A stretch of DNA of 64,000 bases. Source: Nodosilinea sp. FACHB-141 (GTDB lineage: Bacteria; Cyanobacteriota; Cyanobacteriia; Phormidesmidales; Phormidesmidaceae). The stretch lies in NCBI RefSeq assembly GCF_014696135.1, contig NZ_JACJPP010000013.1, positions 248,001 to 312,000 of the forward strand. The letters are read 5' to 3'. The position numbers and the translations under genes are program-made. Positions 46,401 through 55,152 of this stretch are shown here, in pieces (the first letter of the stretch is position 1; the number at the start of each line of letters is the position of its first letter). The notes below the pieces were generated by a model. The model was given only the letters and a program-made list of their open reading frames with translations, made no database searches and was not told the DNA's origin.

Positions 46401-49275
46401 TCAGCTTCTGACGCCTTCCTTTCCCATTACTCTGGGCGGCACAGGTGACCCCATTAGAACAACATTCTTGAACCAGAATGAGATTAACCAGATAGGCAAC
46501 GGCTTTAGCAATCGCACCATTGGGCAGGTGGGCAATACTGGCCCCATTACCCTAGAGTCCTTTACCCTCAGCAGCCCCCTCACCATTGTAGGCGGTGTAC
46601 TAACTGGGCCAGGCCAAGATACAGCCTTTACTACTGCTCCAGACAGCAGCCTGGAGGTTGGGGGCTTTGGGGCAACTCTGCGCCTGCTCAACCCCACCGA
46701 GATCAGAGGTGGCAGCGGTGTGGCTAACACTGTGCTGGGCGGCGACGGCGACGACACCTTTACCGTCATTGGTGATGGCACCGCCCAGGTTGGAAATATT
46801 ACCTTCTCGAACATCAGCGCCTTCGACGGCGGTGCAGGCTCTGACACACTAGCGGGCACCGGTGCCAATGACTACTTTGTGGTGAATAGCAGCAACGGCG
46901 GCTACACCCTGAATTCTAGTTTTCTTCAGGATATTAACTTTACTAACGTTGAAGCGATCGCCGCTGGGGGCGGGGCGCAGGACGTAGTTGAACTGGTGAG
47001 TGTACCCCTAGATCTGGCCGTCAGCGGCGACACGCTGTTCGTGACGAGTCAGGGCAGCGTAACGATTAATGCCAACGTGACCACTCCCGGCGATTTGATC
47101 GTATCTGCCAGCGCAGGCGATGTTGCTCAAACCGGTGGCCAGGTGACGGTGGGGGGCAGTACTAGCCTAGATGCCCCTGGCAATATTACCCTCGACGGCA
47201 GCAACGATTTTAATGCTGTGACCGTCACCAGCGGCCAGAATGTTACCCTGCGCGATCGCAACAGCCTCCAGCTCAACGAGCTGGTGTTTTCGGGCGGGTT
47301 GCAGGTAACGGCGGGCGGTAACCTCGCCGCCACAACCAACCTACAGCCCGGGAGCAGTACGTCGCCCATGGGCCTGTTCGCTACCGACAGTAGCCTGTTC
47401 GCTGCCGATAGCAGTATTCTCGCTACCGACAGTTTGGCAGGCATTAGCCTAACCAGTGGTGGCAGCCTGACTACCGCCAATATCGTCACCTTCGGCGGCC
47501 CCATCGCTCTCCAAGCTGGCGGAGCGATCACTAGCGGCAACCTCGATAGCAGCGGCAGCAATGGTGGCGCTGTGCGCTTGCAGGCGGGCGATTCCATTCA
47601 GGTTAATAGCATTAACGCCCAGGGCACCACCAGCGGCGGCACGATTACCGCCCTTACCCCCAGTACTTTCCGGGTTGTGGGCAGTTTTACCGACCAAAAC
47701 GCGGTGACCGCCAGCCTCTCCACTGTGGGGGGCAGCCAGGGAGGTGAAATTCTGCTGGGCTATGGGGCTTCTACCTTTATCCTGGGCGATCCCAGCTTTA
47801 ACGGCACCCTGGCGGCAATCACCACGGGCGATGTCACCCTGCTGCCCGATGTGGCTAACCCCATTCTGGGCAGCCGCATTTTTGGCCGCGGTCTGCCCGG
47901 TCAAATACAGTTCATTTCCTTTGGCGACATTCCGGTTGAGATCGAGCCCCCGCCTGATGAAATTGATCCCGTCCCCGATCCCCAGCGCGACCTGGAGACT
48001 ATCGAAGAGAATGCCCCAGTATTCTTAACCAGTGCCGGAGACGTACTGGGACAAGAGCAGCTCAGCGAGGCCGAAGACTCGGCCAGTGGCGATTTTGCGG
48101 GCTACTTCGGCGATCTGATTAAATCGCCGCGATCGGTCAACCTTCAGCAGGCAAGGGCCACCCTGCGCGACATTGCGGCCCAGACGGGGGAAATGCCTGC
48201 GTTTATGTACGTGCGGCTGAACCGCGACGCTAAACCGGGGGAGGGAGGCGTTGAGCTGCTGTTGATAACCGCTGAGGGTGAACCCAGCCAGGTCAGGGTG
48301 CTCAACACCACTGCCGAGGAAGTGCTCAAAACCCAGGAGCAGCTGCGACGGCAGTTGACCAACCCCAGCTTGACCAACAACACCGCTTACTTAACGGCGG
48401 CCCAGCAGCTCTACGGTTGGCTAATCGCCCCCATCGAAGCGGAGCTGAAAGCGGTTGGAGTGACCAATATCGGGTTTGTCATGGATGCGGGTCTGCGCAC
48501 CCTGCCTCTGGCGGCCCTCCACAATGGGGAGCGGTTTTTAATTGAAGACTACAGCCTGGGCCTGATTCCCAGCCTGGGGCTGATCGACCCTACCTACGTT
48601 GACCTCAATCGGCAAAACTCAACGCTGCTGGTGTCGGGGGCGTCGCAGTTTATCAACCAGCCGCCGCTGCTGGCCGCCGAGGTGGAAATGCAGACTCTGC
48701 AGTCTCTCTGGCCTAGTACTAAGGTGGCCGAAACCCGCTTTACGGTGAGCAATCTTCAGCGCGATCGCCGCCAAGCCCAAATTATTCACATGGCCACCCA
48801 TGCTCAGTTTCTGCGCGGCGCTCCCAATAATTCTTACCTACAGTTCTTCGATAGCCGCCTGCGCCTTAACCAGGTGCCCGAGCTGGGCTGGTTTGACCCC
48901 CAGGTGGAGCTAGTTACTCTCAGCGCCTGCCAAACCGCCATAGGCAATGCCGATGCCGAACTGGGCTTTGCCGGGTTTGCTCTGCTGGCCGGAGCTAAAT
49001 CGGCCTTGGCCAGTCTGTGGAAAGTGAACGACGAAGCCACCGCTGGACTGATGATCACGTTTTATCAATCCCTTGACCAAGAGGCGATTAAGGCAGAAGC
49101 CCTGCGCGAGGCCCAGCTGGCAATGGTGCGCGGCCAGGTTTATACCGAAAATGGCCAGCTGATCTGGCCTAGTGGGTCTTTGGCCCTGCCCCCCGACCTG
49201 GTGATAGACGGCCGACAAGACCTGAGTCATCCTTTCTACTGGGCAGCCTTTACCATGGTAGGCAGCCCGTGGTAG
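43471..49275 (+). CDS. TpsA exoprotein with C-terminal CHAT protease domain
   Basis: A 1,934-residue secreted protein from ATG 43471: signal peptide (LLLPALLWATLTVPAWAQ), filamentous-haemagglutinin TPS domain (about 20-160, with YLLNPAGILFGPNSALNLDG and SFAATTA), a long parallel beta-helix of Gly/Thr/Asn-rich repeats (about 170-1490), an acidic Pro-rich linker (EIEPPPDEIDPVPDPQRD) and a CHAT domain (about 1540-1930). CHAT landmarks are complete: YGWLIAPIEAELKAVGV, DAGLRTLPLAALHNG, QIIHMATHAQF (His1777) and LVTLSACQTAIGNAD (Cys1820). The frame extends upstream to TTG 43405 inside the previous gene; this is unlikely. It is the cognate cargo of the operon's TpsB. Confidence 0.93.
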   Translation: MRSLLLPALLWATLTVPAWAQSIIPAADGTGTLVMPDGSTYQITGGTLSGDGANLFHSFEQFGLTATEVANFLADPTVQNILGRVVGGNASVINGLLQVSGSSANLYLLNPAGILFGPNSALNLDGSFAATTASGVGFEENWLQAMGDTNYAALTGNPTAFAFGNEPGALINLSNLAVNPGEVITLASGSVINLGTLTAPGGQIIVLAVPGENRVSIRPEGAILSLELATLPEEALPTAPLPFSPLDIPSLLRAGGPEVATGIITNPDGTVSLTGSATTLPTSPGTALVSGTLDVAGETGGEVQVLGDRIAVTAATIDASGTQGGGTVLVGGDYQGSGTTPTSDRTYVDATSTLTADALATGDGGEVIVWADQGTQFDGTITAHGGAAAGDGGLVEVSGRDTLAFKGTVDVSTAQGEWGTLLLDPTNITISAAVSSPGVEDPGGLPDILATDLPGDVTINATLLQNQTGNIILEATDNITIDNGLSLNFVPGGSITFTADTNIDGVGDFTMDQTQAINAQGTAGADGRDVTITAVNITTGAVNTTSAGGTAGNVDLTATNSGGISAGNIVAGSVFAISNGATPFNFGDISATNSILLGKPTGSLIIGNLSATTGNIGVGTTGGGGINVDIGNATAGTSINLDAGIGGTITTGDLSAGTQVNASTGVGGNLTTGAISSGPGVSGLSINLEADEIDFLGGVGTIRAPGQLLIQTADLSQAIAVGGAADSGAGTLDLTATDLAAFANGFSSITIGRPDNAGDINLAGDVTFSDPTTLQTLGSIDTTGTMLNGVDDASLNLLAGSGVDIGEINTVGRSIVIEGDRIGNSEGSVTVGQPITTGGGDITITGASTGFTIFSTGRAIFIDSQGAINSQGGNISLTGTTTTAAEGIISFAPITSGGGDIVLTGSSFGGGDGVNLSFLTNSVDSGGGDITITGTGLNTGITISSGVTVAAGTGNVTLNANDLWLEGLISGSGSLQIQLLTPSFPITLGGTGDPIRTTFLNQNEINQIGNGFSNRTIGQVGNTGPITLESFTLSSPLTIVGGVLTGPGQDTAFTTAPDSSLEVGGFGATLRLLNPTEIRGGSGVANTVLGGDGDDTFTVIGDGTAQVGNITFSNISAFDGGAGSDTLAGTGANDYFVVNSSNGGYTLNSSFLQDINFTNVEAIAAGGGAQDVVELVSVPLDLAVSGDTLFVTSQGSVTINANVTTPGDLIVSASAGDVAQTGGQVTVGGSTSLDAPGNITLDGSNDFNAVTVTSGQNVTLRDRNSLQLNELVFSGGLQVTAGGNLAATTNLQPGSSTSPMGLFATDSSLFAADSSILATDSLAGISLTSGGSLTTANIVTFGGPIALQAGGAITSGNLDSSGSNGGAVRLQAGDSIQVNSINAQGTTSGGTITALTPSTFRVVGSFTDQNAVTASLSTVGGSQGGEILLGYGASTFILGDPSFNGTLAAITTGDVTLLPDVANPILGSRIFGRGLPGQIQFISFGDIPVEIEPPPDEIDPVPDPQRDLETIEENAPVFLTSAGDVLGQEQLSEAEDSASGDFAGYFGDLIKSPRSVNLQQARATLRDIAAQTGEMPAFMYVRLNRDAKPGEGGVELLLITAEGEPSQVRVLNTTAEEVLKTQEQLRRQLTNPSLTNNTAYLTAAQQLYGWLIAPIEAELKAVGVTNIGFVMDAGLRTLPLAALHNGERFLIEDYSLGLIPSLGLIDPTYVDLNRQNSTLLVSGASQFINQPPLLAAEVEMQTLQSLWPSTKVAETRFTVSNLQRDRRQAQIIHMATHAQFLRGAPNNSYLQFFDSRLRLNQVPELGWFDPQVELVTLSACQTAIGNADAELGFAGFALLAGAKSALASLWKVNDEATAGLMITFYQSLDQEAIKAEALREAQLAMVRGQVYTENGQLIWPSGSLALPPDLVIDGRQDLSHPFYWAAFTMVGSPW

Positions 49276-49296
49276 ACAACCCTTGATAAACAATAG

Positions 49297-50136
<840 letters not shown>

Positions 50137-50142
50137 CAAGAC

Positions 50143-50523
50143 TCAAGCTGTGAGGTTAGACGCAGTTTCGGCCAGCTTGCGCTCACGCACAAACATAAAT
50201 AAAGCAAAGCCAAAGGCAAAGGAGATCGCAAACATCAGGACAATGTAAATGCTCCAGAGCCTGAGTTTCAGCCGCCGCCCCTCTGACCAGATAAACGTGA
50301 TTACCAGCAACAGCGCAATGGTGAGATCTACAGCGACAAAGCTAGAGGCCGGGTTAGCCCAAACCTGCTCGATAAAGGCAGACAGGTCAAAATTTATCAG
50401 GTTGGTGGCGGTAAACTCACCCTTAGTGGCAATGGTGAACTGGACCAGGTAGTAGTTCGTCCAGATAAAGCCGATCAGGGTCAGTGCGGCATAAATAGCT
50501 TGACGAATGAGAGTTCCGGACAT
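50143..50523 (-). CDS. DUF2834-like membrane protein
   Basis: A 126-residue protein with three membrane spans (IRQAIYAALTLIGFIWTNYY; DLTIALLLVITFIWSEGRRL; LWSIYIVLMFAISFAFGFAL). The layout and NYYLVQF and FSEFW-like cores match DUF2834, of unknown function. ATG 50523. It converges on the SDR gene with 6 bases between the stops. Confidence 0.75.
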   Translation of the reverse strand: MSGTLIRQAIYAALTLIGFIWTNYYLVQFTIATKGEFTATNLINFDLSAFIEQVWANPASSFVAVDLTIALLLVITFIWSEGRRLKLRLWSIYIVLMFAISFAFGFALFMFVRERKLAETASNLTA

Positions 50524-50659
50524 GGGTAAGACTCAGTAAGCTTGGCCTATTCATTGCCCCAAGCGATAGCTTTAACAGGGCTGTTGGGCGAATTCTATCA
50601 ACTGCCGGAGTCAGGCCATGGGGTCTTAAACCGAATCCTGTATGGTTACAGCCATTTTG

Positions 50660-50686
50660 TAGGGGCATTGCAGTGCAATGCCCCTA
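50660..50686. repeat. 27-nt TAGGGGCATTGCA palindrome
   Basis: TAGGGGCATTGCA-G-TGCAATGCCCCTA, perfect arms. Member of the family at 2453, 10327 and 56950. It lies between the DUF2834 gene and a small gene. Confidence 0.8.
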
Positions 50687-50757
50687 TGAGATCCCTGTTT
50701 GGAATCGGGGTTTCTCAAAGCGGATTTTGTATTAGACGTAGGCTATGTGTGTGATCG

Positions 50758-50988
50758 CTACTCTGAAAGGCGGCAGCGGCTAAAATCGATCTGTGGCCCA
50801 GTGGAATATTGCACTAGAGTTCGCCCAGCAGACAGAGCCGCACTGCTGGTGGCATAGGTTTCGCCATCGGTGAGGCTCGATAGCTCAGGCGTTATTACCC
50901 AGCAGCAGAAGCCCGTCGAATGCTGATAAGTCACAGCCACAAGCCAGTCAGCTAGGGCAATTAGAGTGTTGAGTTGTTCAGGTGCCAT
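50758..50988 (-). CDS. Small hypothetical protein with strong ribosome-binding site
   Basis: A 76-residue protein starting MAPEQLNTLIALADWLVAV at ATG 50988, preceded by GGAGGAGGTTAG, an excellent Shine-Dalgarno. The body is mixed polar/hydrophobic with two adjacent Cys (GFCCWVITPEL). No signal peptide or known motif. It is divergent from recA with a 172-base gap. The strong start supports a real gene; function unknown. Confidence 0.6.
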   Translation of the reverse strand: MAPEQLNTLIALADWLVAVTYQHSTGFCCWVITPELSSLTDGETYATSSAALSAGRTLVQYSTGPQIDFSRCRLSE

Positions 50989-51071
50989 AACTAACCTCCT
51001 CCATCGGTTTGGGAGGCTTAACTACAGGAAGACCGAGTTCAGCATTATTGGACGAACTAAGTAACTACCTA

Positions 51072-51099
51072 TTGCGATCTAGGTCAATTGTACTATACT
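51072..51099 (+). promoter_or_regulatory. Likely recA promoter
   Basis: TTGCGA (51072-51077), 16-base spacer, TATACT (51094-51099), about 62 bases before the recA start. The overlapping GTACTATACTAG has some resemblance to cyanobacterial LexA sites but is not a good match. Confidence 0.4.
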
Positions 51100-51160
51100 A
51101 GTTATCTGAAGACAACTGTTCCGGGGTTCAGGCGTCTTGTCCTAAAGCATTGAGGCGACT

Positions 51161-52243
51161 ATGGCGGCAAAGAAAGGCGGAAGCAAAGAGCAAACCGAAA
51201 AGGAAAAAGCCCTCACGCTGGTGCTGGGCCAGATTGAGCGCAACTTTGGCAAAGGCTCCATCATGCGCCTAGGCGATGCTGCCCGCATGAAGGTTGAAAC
51301 AATTCCCACTGGCGCACTAACCCTCGACCTAGCCCTAGGCGGCGGCCTGCCCAAGGGACGCGTCATTGAAATTTATGGCCCTGAGAGCTCAGGCAAAACT
51401 ACCGTGGCCCTGCATGTGCTGGCCGAAGTGCAGAAAATGGGTGGAGTCGCGGCTTTTGTCGACGCTGAGCATGCCCTCGACCCGATCTATGCCGCTGCTC
51501 TGGGTGTCAACGTCGAAGAACTGCTGGTATCCCAGCCCGATACGGGTGAAATGGGGCTTGAGGTAGTGGATCAGCTGGTGCGATCGTCCGCCATTGACGT
51601 CGTAGTGGTTGACTCCGTAGCTGCCTTGGTACCCCGAGCTGAGATTGAAGGCGAAATGGGCGATGCCCACGTGGGCCTTCAGGCCCGATTGATGAGCCAG
51701 GCTCTGCGGAAGATCACCGGCAGCATCGGCAAGTCGCAATGCACAGTCATCTTCTTGAACCAGCTGCGGCAGAAGATCGGCATCTCCTACGGCAACCCCG
51801 AAGTCACCACCGGGGGCAATGCCCTCAAGTTCTACGCCTCGGTGCGCCTCGATATTCGTCGTATTCAAACCCTGAAGAAGGGCACTGAAGAATACGGCAT
51901 TCGCGCCAAGGTCAAGGTCGCCAAAAACAAGGTAGCCCCACCCTTCCGCATTGGCGAATTTGACATTCTCTTTGGCCAGGGCATCTCGACTATGGGCTGC
52001 CTAGTTGACCTAGCCGAGCAGCACGGCGTGATCGTTCGCAAAGGAGCTTGGTACAGCTACGAAGGCGACAACATTGGCCAAGGGCGTGAGAACACGATTC
52101 AGCGCCTGCAAGAGGATGCTGAGTTTGCCGCCAAGGTCGAAGCCCAGGTGAGAGAGAAGCTCGAAATCGGCGGCGCGATCGCAGATATAGCCGACGTGGA
52201 GATCGAGGTCGAAGACGAAACCTACCTGGACGAGGACGAGTAA
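51161..52243 (+). CDS. recA: Recombinase A
   Basis: RecA drives strand exchange and the SOS-type response. The 360-residue protein has Walker [10 protein letters not shown] (residues 73-81), the core [17 protein letters not shown], Walker [19 protein letters not shown], loop 2 [20 protein letters not shown] and an acidic C-terminal tail ([15 protein letters not shown]). A basic, Lys-rich N-terminus is usual for cyanobacterial RecA. ATG 51161. It is followed by a strong terminator. Confidence 0.98.
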   Translation: MAAKKGGSKEQTEKEKALTLVLGQIERNFGKGSIMRLGDAARMKVETIPTGALTLDLALGGGLPKGRVIEIYGPESSGKTTVALHVLAEVQKMGGVAAFVDAEHALDPIYAAALGVNVEELLVSQPDTGEMGLEVVDQLVRSSAIDVVVVDSVAALVPRAEIEGEMGDAHVGLQARLMSQALRKITGSIGKSQCTVIFLNQLRQKIGISYGNPEVTTGGNALKFYASVRLDIRRIQTLKKGTEEYGIRAKVKVAKNKVAPPFRIGEFDILFGQGISTMGCLVDLAEQHGVIVRKGAWYSYEGDNIGQGRENTIQRLQEDAEFAAKVEAQVREKLEIGGAIADIADVEIEVEDETYLDEDE

Positions 52244-52308
52244 ACTCGGCATCGTGTCCAGGCAACACTCTGGCCTGCCTTAGCTCAGACTTTACCGGCT
52301 TGGTCGAA

Positions 52309-52350
52309 AAGCCCAGGCTCTCAGTATTGAGGGTCTGGGCTTCTTTTTTT
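52309..52350 (+). terminator. Rho-independent terminator of recA
   Basis: Stem AAGCCCAG...CTGGGCTT with inner CTCA/TGAG pairs, ending in a run of T (TTCTTTTTTT). It lies 66 bases past the recA stop codon. Confidence 0.87.
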
Positions 52351-52511
52351 GCGGAATCCATGCAGACGCCGGTTTGGACCTTGAGGAAGCGCTTTGGGCT
52401 CCTATTCACGCCTGGCGATCGCTAGGCCAACTGCAAGCTGTTGCAGCCATTCAATCTCTCACCCAGGTGTTGCAGCAGCACGACAAACCCAAGCTAAAAC
52501 ACTTCGAACCT
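52351..52511 (+). pseudogene. Possible remnant of a HEAT-like repeat gene
   Basis: The frame reads DAGLDLEEALWAPIHAWRSL followed by GQLQAVAAIQSLTQVL, which looks like one conserved helical repeat of a HEAT-type or SEC-C-associated protein. It starts right after the recA terminator without a start codon of its own and runs into the end of the opposite-strand gene at 52513. It may be a truncated fragment of a larger gene or chance. Confidence 0.35.
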
Positions 52512-52512
52512 T

Positions 52513-53148
52513 TCAGACCTGCTCTAAGGGGGAATAAGGCCCTACTAGCCAAAGCCCTGTTATCAAGCCGTAAGCAGCCCAGCCTGAACCATGTACCAAA
52601 CCCAGTAACGTCGGCGGCAGGCTCTGGCAAAGCGCTGCACACAGCGCTGCACTAACGCCGCCGCTCACCGCGCCACCGAGCAGGCTAACTACAAGCCAGC
52701 CCCATATTTGGCGATTCCCCTGGGCTAAGACACTTCGCCCGGCGCGGTGGCTCAAGATCAGCATTTGGGCGATCGCCATGCCCCAAATCATCAGCGGCAC
52801 GACTACTACCACTACCCACAGCCCCTCCTCCCACAGACCAAAGATGCGCCAGAGGGCATCGGCCACTGGGGTATAAATGCCCTGCATCAGCGATTGCAGA
52901 AAGGTGCTAACGATCCAGCCTAGGGCGCTGGCTAGGGGCCACCAGCGAAAGCCGCCCATAGGCCTCAACACAAACCACTGCAACGACCCCACAATGGCTC
53001 CAGTCAGAATCAAGGTGGCCATAAATTGCAGGCCATTGTTTTCTAAAAAGCCGGCAAAAAAGCCGCCCACCAGGTTGGCCAACACCCAGGCCGTCAAAAA
53101 TATAGCCGCCCGTGGCCTAGAGTCGATCGCTCGATTAGAGACGTTCAT
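52513..53148 (-). CDS. Hypothetical multi-span membrane protein
   Basis: The 211-residue protein has about six hydrophobic spans, including IFLTAWVLANLVGGFFAGFL, LILTGAIVGSLQWFVLRPMG, GLWVVVVVVPLMIWGMAIAQ and IWGWLVVSLLGGAVSGGVSA. The GSLQWFVLR motif and Trp-rich loops are shared with many uncharacterised cyanobacterial membrane proteins. Its start (ATG 53148) overlaps the stop of the lipoprotein gene upstream by 4 bases (ATGA), so the two are cotranscribed. Function unknown. Confidence 0.75.
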   Translation of the reverse strand: MNVSNRAIDSRPRAAIFLTAWVLANLVGGFFAGFLENNGLQFMATLILTGAIVGSLQWFVLRPMGGFRWWPLASALGWIVSTFLQSLMQGIYTPVADALWRIFGLWEEGLWVVVVVVPLMIWGMAIAQMLILSHRAGRSVLAQGNRQIWGWLVVSLLGGAVSGGVSAALCAALCQSLPPTLLGLVHGSGWAAYGLITGLWLVGPYSPLEQV

Positions 53149-53813
53149 AGTCGCAGCCCTTGAATAATAGTGTCTAGGTGGGGCTCAAACGCTTCCACCG
53201 CCGCTTCGTCCGAAAAAGACCCGCTGGGGTCGCCGCTAATCACCCCAGTGACAAACACATGGACGAGGTTGCCATCGGTAGTCACATAGCCTATCCCCCG
53301 GTCAAACAATGCCCCGTTGGGGTGGGTAATGGTGTAGCCGTAGCGCAGCCCTGGCAGCGAACCAATGGCAATGTCTTGCGGCGGTTCGCTGGTAAAGGTG
53401 AGAGTCGGGTTACCAGTTTTGCGATCGCTCTCAAGGGCCACGTAGTGATCGGCCACCCAGGCCTGTAAAAACTGCCGTCGAGACTCTTCTGTGACTGGGG
53501 CACCGCCTTGGAGATTGGCGTCGTCGAGGGAAAGGCTAAACCGTTCTACAGAGCCAATCAAATCGCCATTGGCTTCCACACACAGCAGCACCTCATTTAC
53601 ACAGGGCTCAACCTGCCAGTTTTCAGGAGCCGAAACCGGCCCTAAAATATCGGCCCAGCCGGTTGCAGGAGCGATCGGTTCGGTGACCACTGCCCCGGTT
53701 TCTGGTGGTGGGTTGGGCTGGGGTGCCATCGGCGGCACCTCAGTGCAGGCGATTAAGACATTTGAGACTAAAACTATTCCAGCTAAGGCTGGACGTCGAA
53801 GCGAGAGGCTCAT
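53145..53813 (-). CDS. Hypothetical lipoprotein
   Basis: From ATG 53813 the protein starts MSLSLRRPALAGIVLVSNVL and has a lipobox LIAC immediately after, then a Pro-rich linker (PPMAPQPNPPPETG) and an extracytoplasmic domain of about 190 residues rich in beta-type segments (YVALESDRKTGNPTLTFTSE; GYVTTDGNLVHVFVTGVISG). The frame extends upstream to 53891 with an unlikely N-terminus. It is the first gene of a two-gene operon with the membrane protein that overlaps it. Function unknown. Confidence 0.78.
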   Translation of the reverse strand: MSLSLRRPALAGIVLVSNVLIACTEVPPMAPQPNPPPETGAVVTEPIAPATGWADILGPVSAPENWQVEPCVNEVLLCVEANGDLIGSVERFSLSLDDANLQGGAPVTEESRRQFLQAWVADHYVALESDRKTGNPTLTFTSEPPQDIAIGSLPGLRYGYTITHPNGALFDRGIGYVTTDGNLVHVFVTGVISGDPSGSFSDEAAVEAFEPHLDTIIQGLRL

Positions 53814-54211
53814 GGTGTTTGGAGTTGAGAGCAGTTCTAGCTCGCCGCCGCTGCTTGGTACGGGCGGGGCAAGGCACAGGAGCCAAGGCAACTGGTGATT
53901 ATTGCCTTCTGACCTGAGACGACACGTCTGAAACGGGCGAGAGCCATACCATCACGGTACTTCCGGGACACAGCGCCATTTCGCACGATGTGACAGAGTT
54001 TTGCTGTGCCTGTTCCTATGATCTCCGGTGTTTGAATACTGCTAAGAATGGTTACCAGAACTGAAACGCGCCGATCGCAGACAGCGCCGGCAGTGCCGTT
54101 GTCATTCACTCATGGCCCGATGACTACCTCACCGATCCGGCAGGCGATCGCGGCGATCGCTTGGCCTGTGGGGTAACTGTGCCAAACCAATAGAGCTATC
54201 CTCAGCCCATC
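53814..54211. other. 398-base stretch holding a sodC remnant
   Basis: Between the lipoprotein and the next minus-strand gene. A minus-strand frame across 53837-54109 looks like chance. The plus strand carries the SodC C-terminal fragment listed separately. Confidence 0.5.
54065..54190 (+). pseudogene. C-terminal fragment of Cu/Zn superoxide dismutase
   Basis: In frame, 54089-54190 encode GSAVVIHSWPDDYLTDPAGD followed by RGDRLACGVTVPNQ and a stop. This matches the end of bacterial SodC (IHAGPDDYxTDPAGNxGxRIACGVI): the zinc-ligand Asp and the disulfide Cys are kept, while G in HAG has become W (HSW). A stop (TGA, 54062) lies just before, and the first three quarters of the gene, including most copper ligands, are absent. 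It is a clear relic. Confidence 0.8.
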
Positions 54212-54874
54212 TCACGAATTGCGAAAGCGAAAGGCCAGTAGCGAAGGACGCAGGCAAAGATAAGCAAGAGGGCCAAATAGGGGCACCCAGGCTATTAGCC
54301 AAAACAGCTGAGAGTTTGGCGTCAGCCCCCGTCGCGCCATGTCATCTTGCAATAGCGTTGGATAGGGAAACAGCACACAGAACAAAACAAAGGCAATGCT
54401 CATGCCGTGGACAAAGCGATTGGTCAAAAACGCTTGAACAAAGCCAGCCCAGTCGCCCCACAAACCAGCAAAAAGCACCAGGGCGATCGCGCTGATGGTC
54501 AAAATTACCCCCGTTGCGCGCGAATCGAAAATCGCCAGCCCAAGGTCTTGGTCGCCGCTAAACTCCTGATTTGGTTGACGCAGGGCCAGGTAGGGAATTA
54601 GAGCAATCACACCAGTGGCGACCGACCCCAGCATAAACAGCCAGGCTGGGAGCGACTGCATTCTGCCGTCTGGAAAAATTAGACTGCTATAGATCAGCAG
54701 CCAAATGCCGACTAGGCTAAACATCGACAGAAGCACGGGGTTGATCGATGGAATCTGCCCGGCCAGGAGCGCTTGGATCGGTTGAAACGCATCGGCTGGC
54801 AAAGGGGGTGCAAAAAACAGCACATAAACAATAAAGCCGAGCCAGATCAGCCAGAGCGTCAACGTTCGAATCAT
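54212..54874 (-). CDS. Hypothetical multi-span membrane protein
   Basis: From ATG 54874 (MIRTLTLWLIWLGFIVYVLF) a 220-residue protein with about six spans: AGQIPSINPVLLSMFSLVGI, WLFMLGSVATGVIALIPYLA, GVILTISAIALVLFAGLWGD and others. It ends RPSLLAFRFRNS. The frame extends upstream to 55093 but that part is low in conserved character. Similar proteins occur in many cyanobacteria without known role. Confidence 0.72.
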   Translation of the reverse strand: MIRTLTLWLIWLGFIVYVLFFAPPLPADAFQPIQALLAGQIPSINPVLLSMFSLVGIWLLIYSSLIFPDGRMQSLPAWLFMLGSVATGVIALIPYLALRQPNQEFSGDQDLGLAIFDSRATGVILTISAIALVLFAGLWGDWAGFVQAFLTNRFVHGMSIAFVLFCVLFPYPTLLQDDMARRGLTPNSQLFWLIAWVPLFGPLAYLCLRPSLLAFRFRNS

Positions 54875-55152
54875 GAGTTTGGCCTCGTTTCTTCTGTTTG
54901 ATTGTTGAGGCCAATGGAGGGCAAAAACACCCACCAAAGATAGATTGATGATCGAAACCAAACGACGGGCAGGTATTGATGCTGAAGGACTTCTGCACCC
55001 ATACACAATGCCATAGTGCAAAATTTCCTTAGTGCAGGATGGCCAGGACGTTAATCTCAGCTGAGTCAATTGCACCCAGACCACGCCGACCAATCGGCAA
55101 AAAACTTTAAGATAAGTAAAGACCTACCTGTCGCTGGGAGCTTAATCCTTTC

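Noticed and set aside
51088-51105. LexA box in front of recA
   Set aside because: GTACTATACTAG resembles part of the cyanobacterial LexA motif but lacks the second conserved half.
53837-54109. Minus-strand 90-residue frame with SRKYRDGMALARFRR
   Set aside because: It overlaps the lipoprotein start region and the antisense of the sodC relic, lacks a ribosome-binding site and has no recognised domain.
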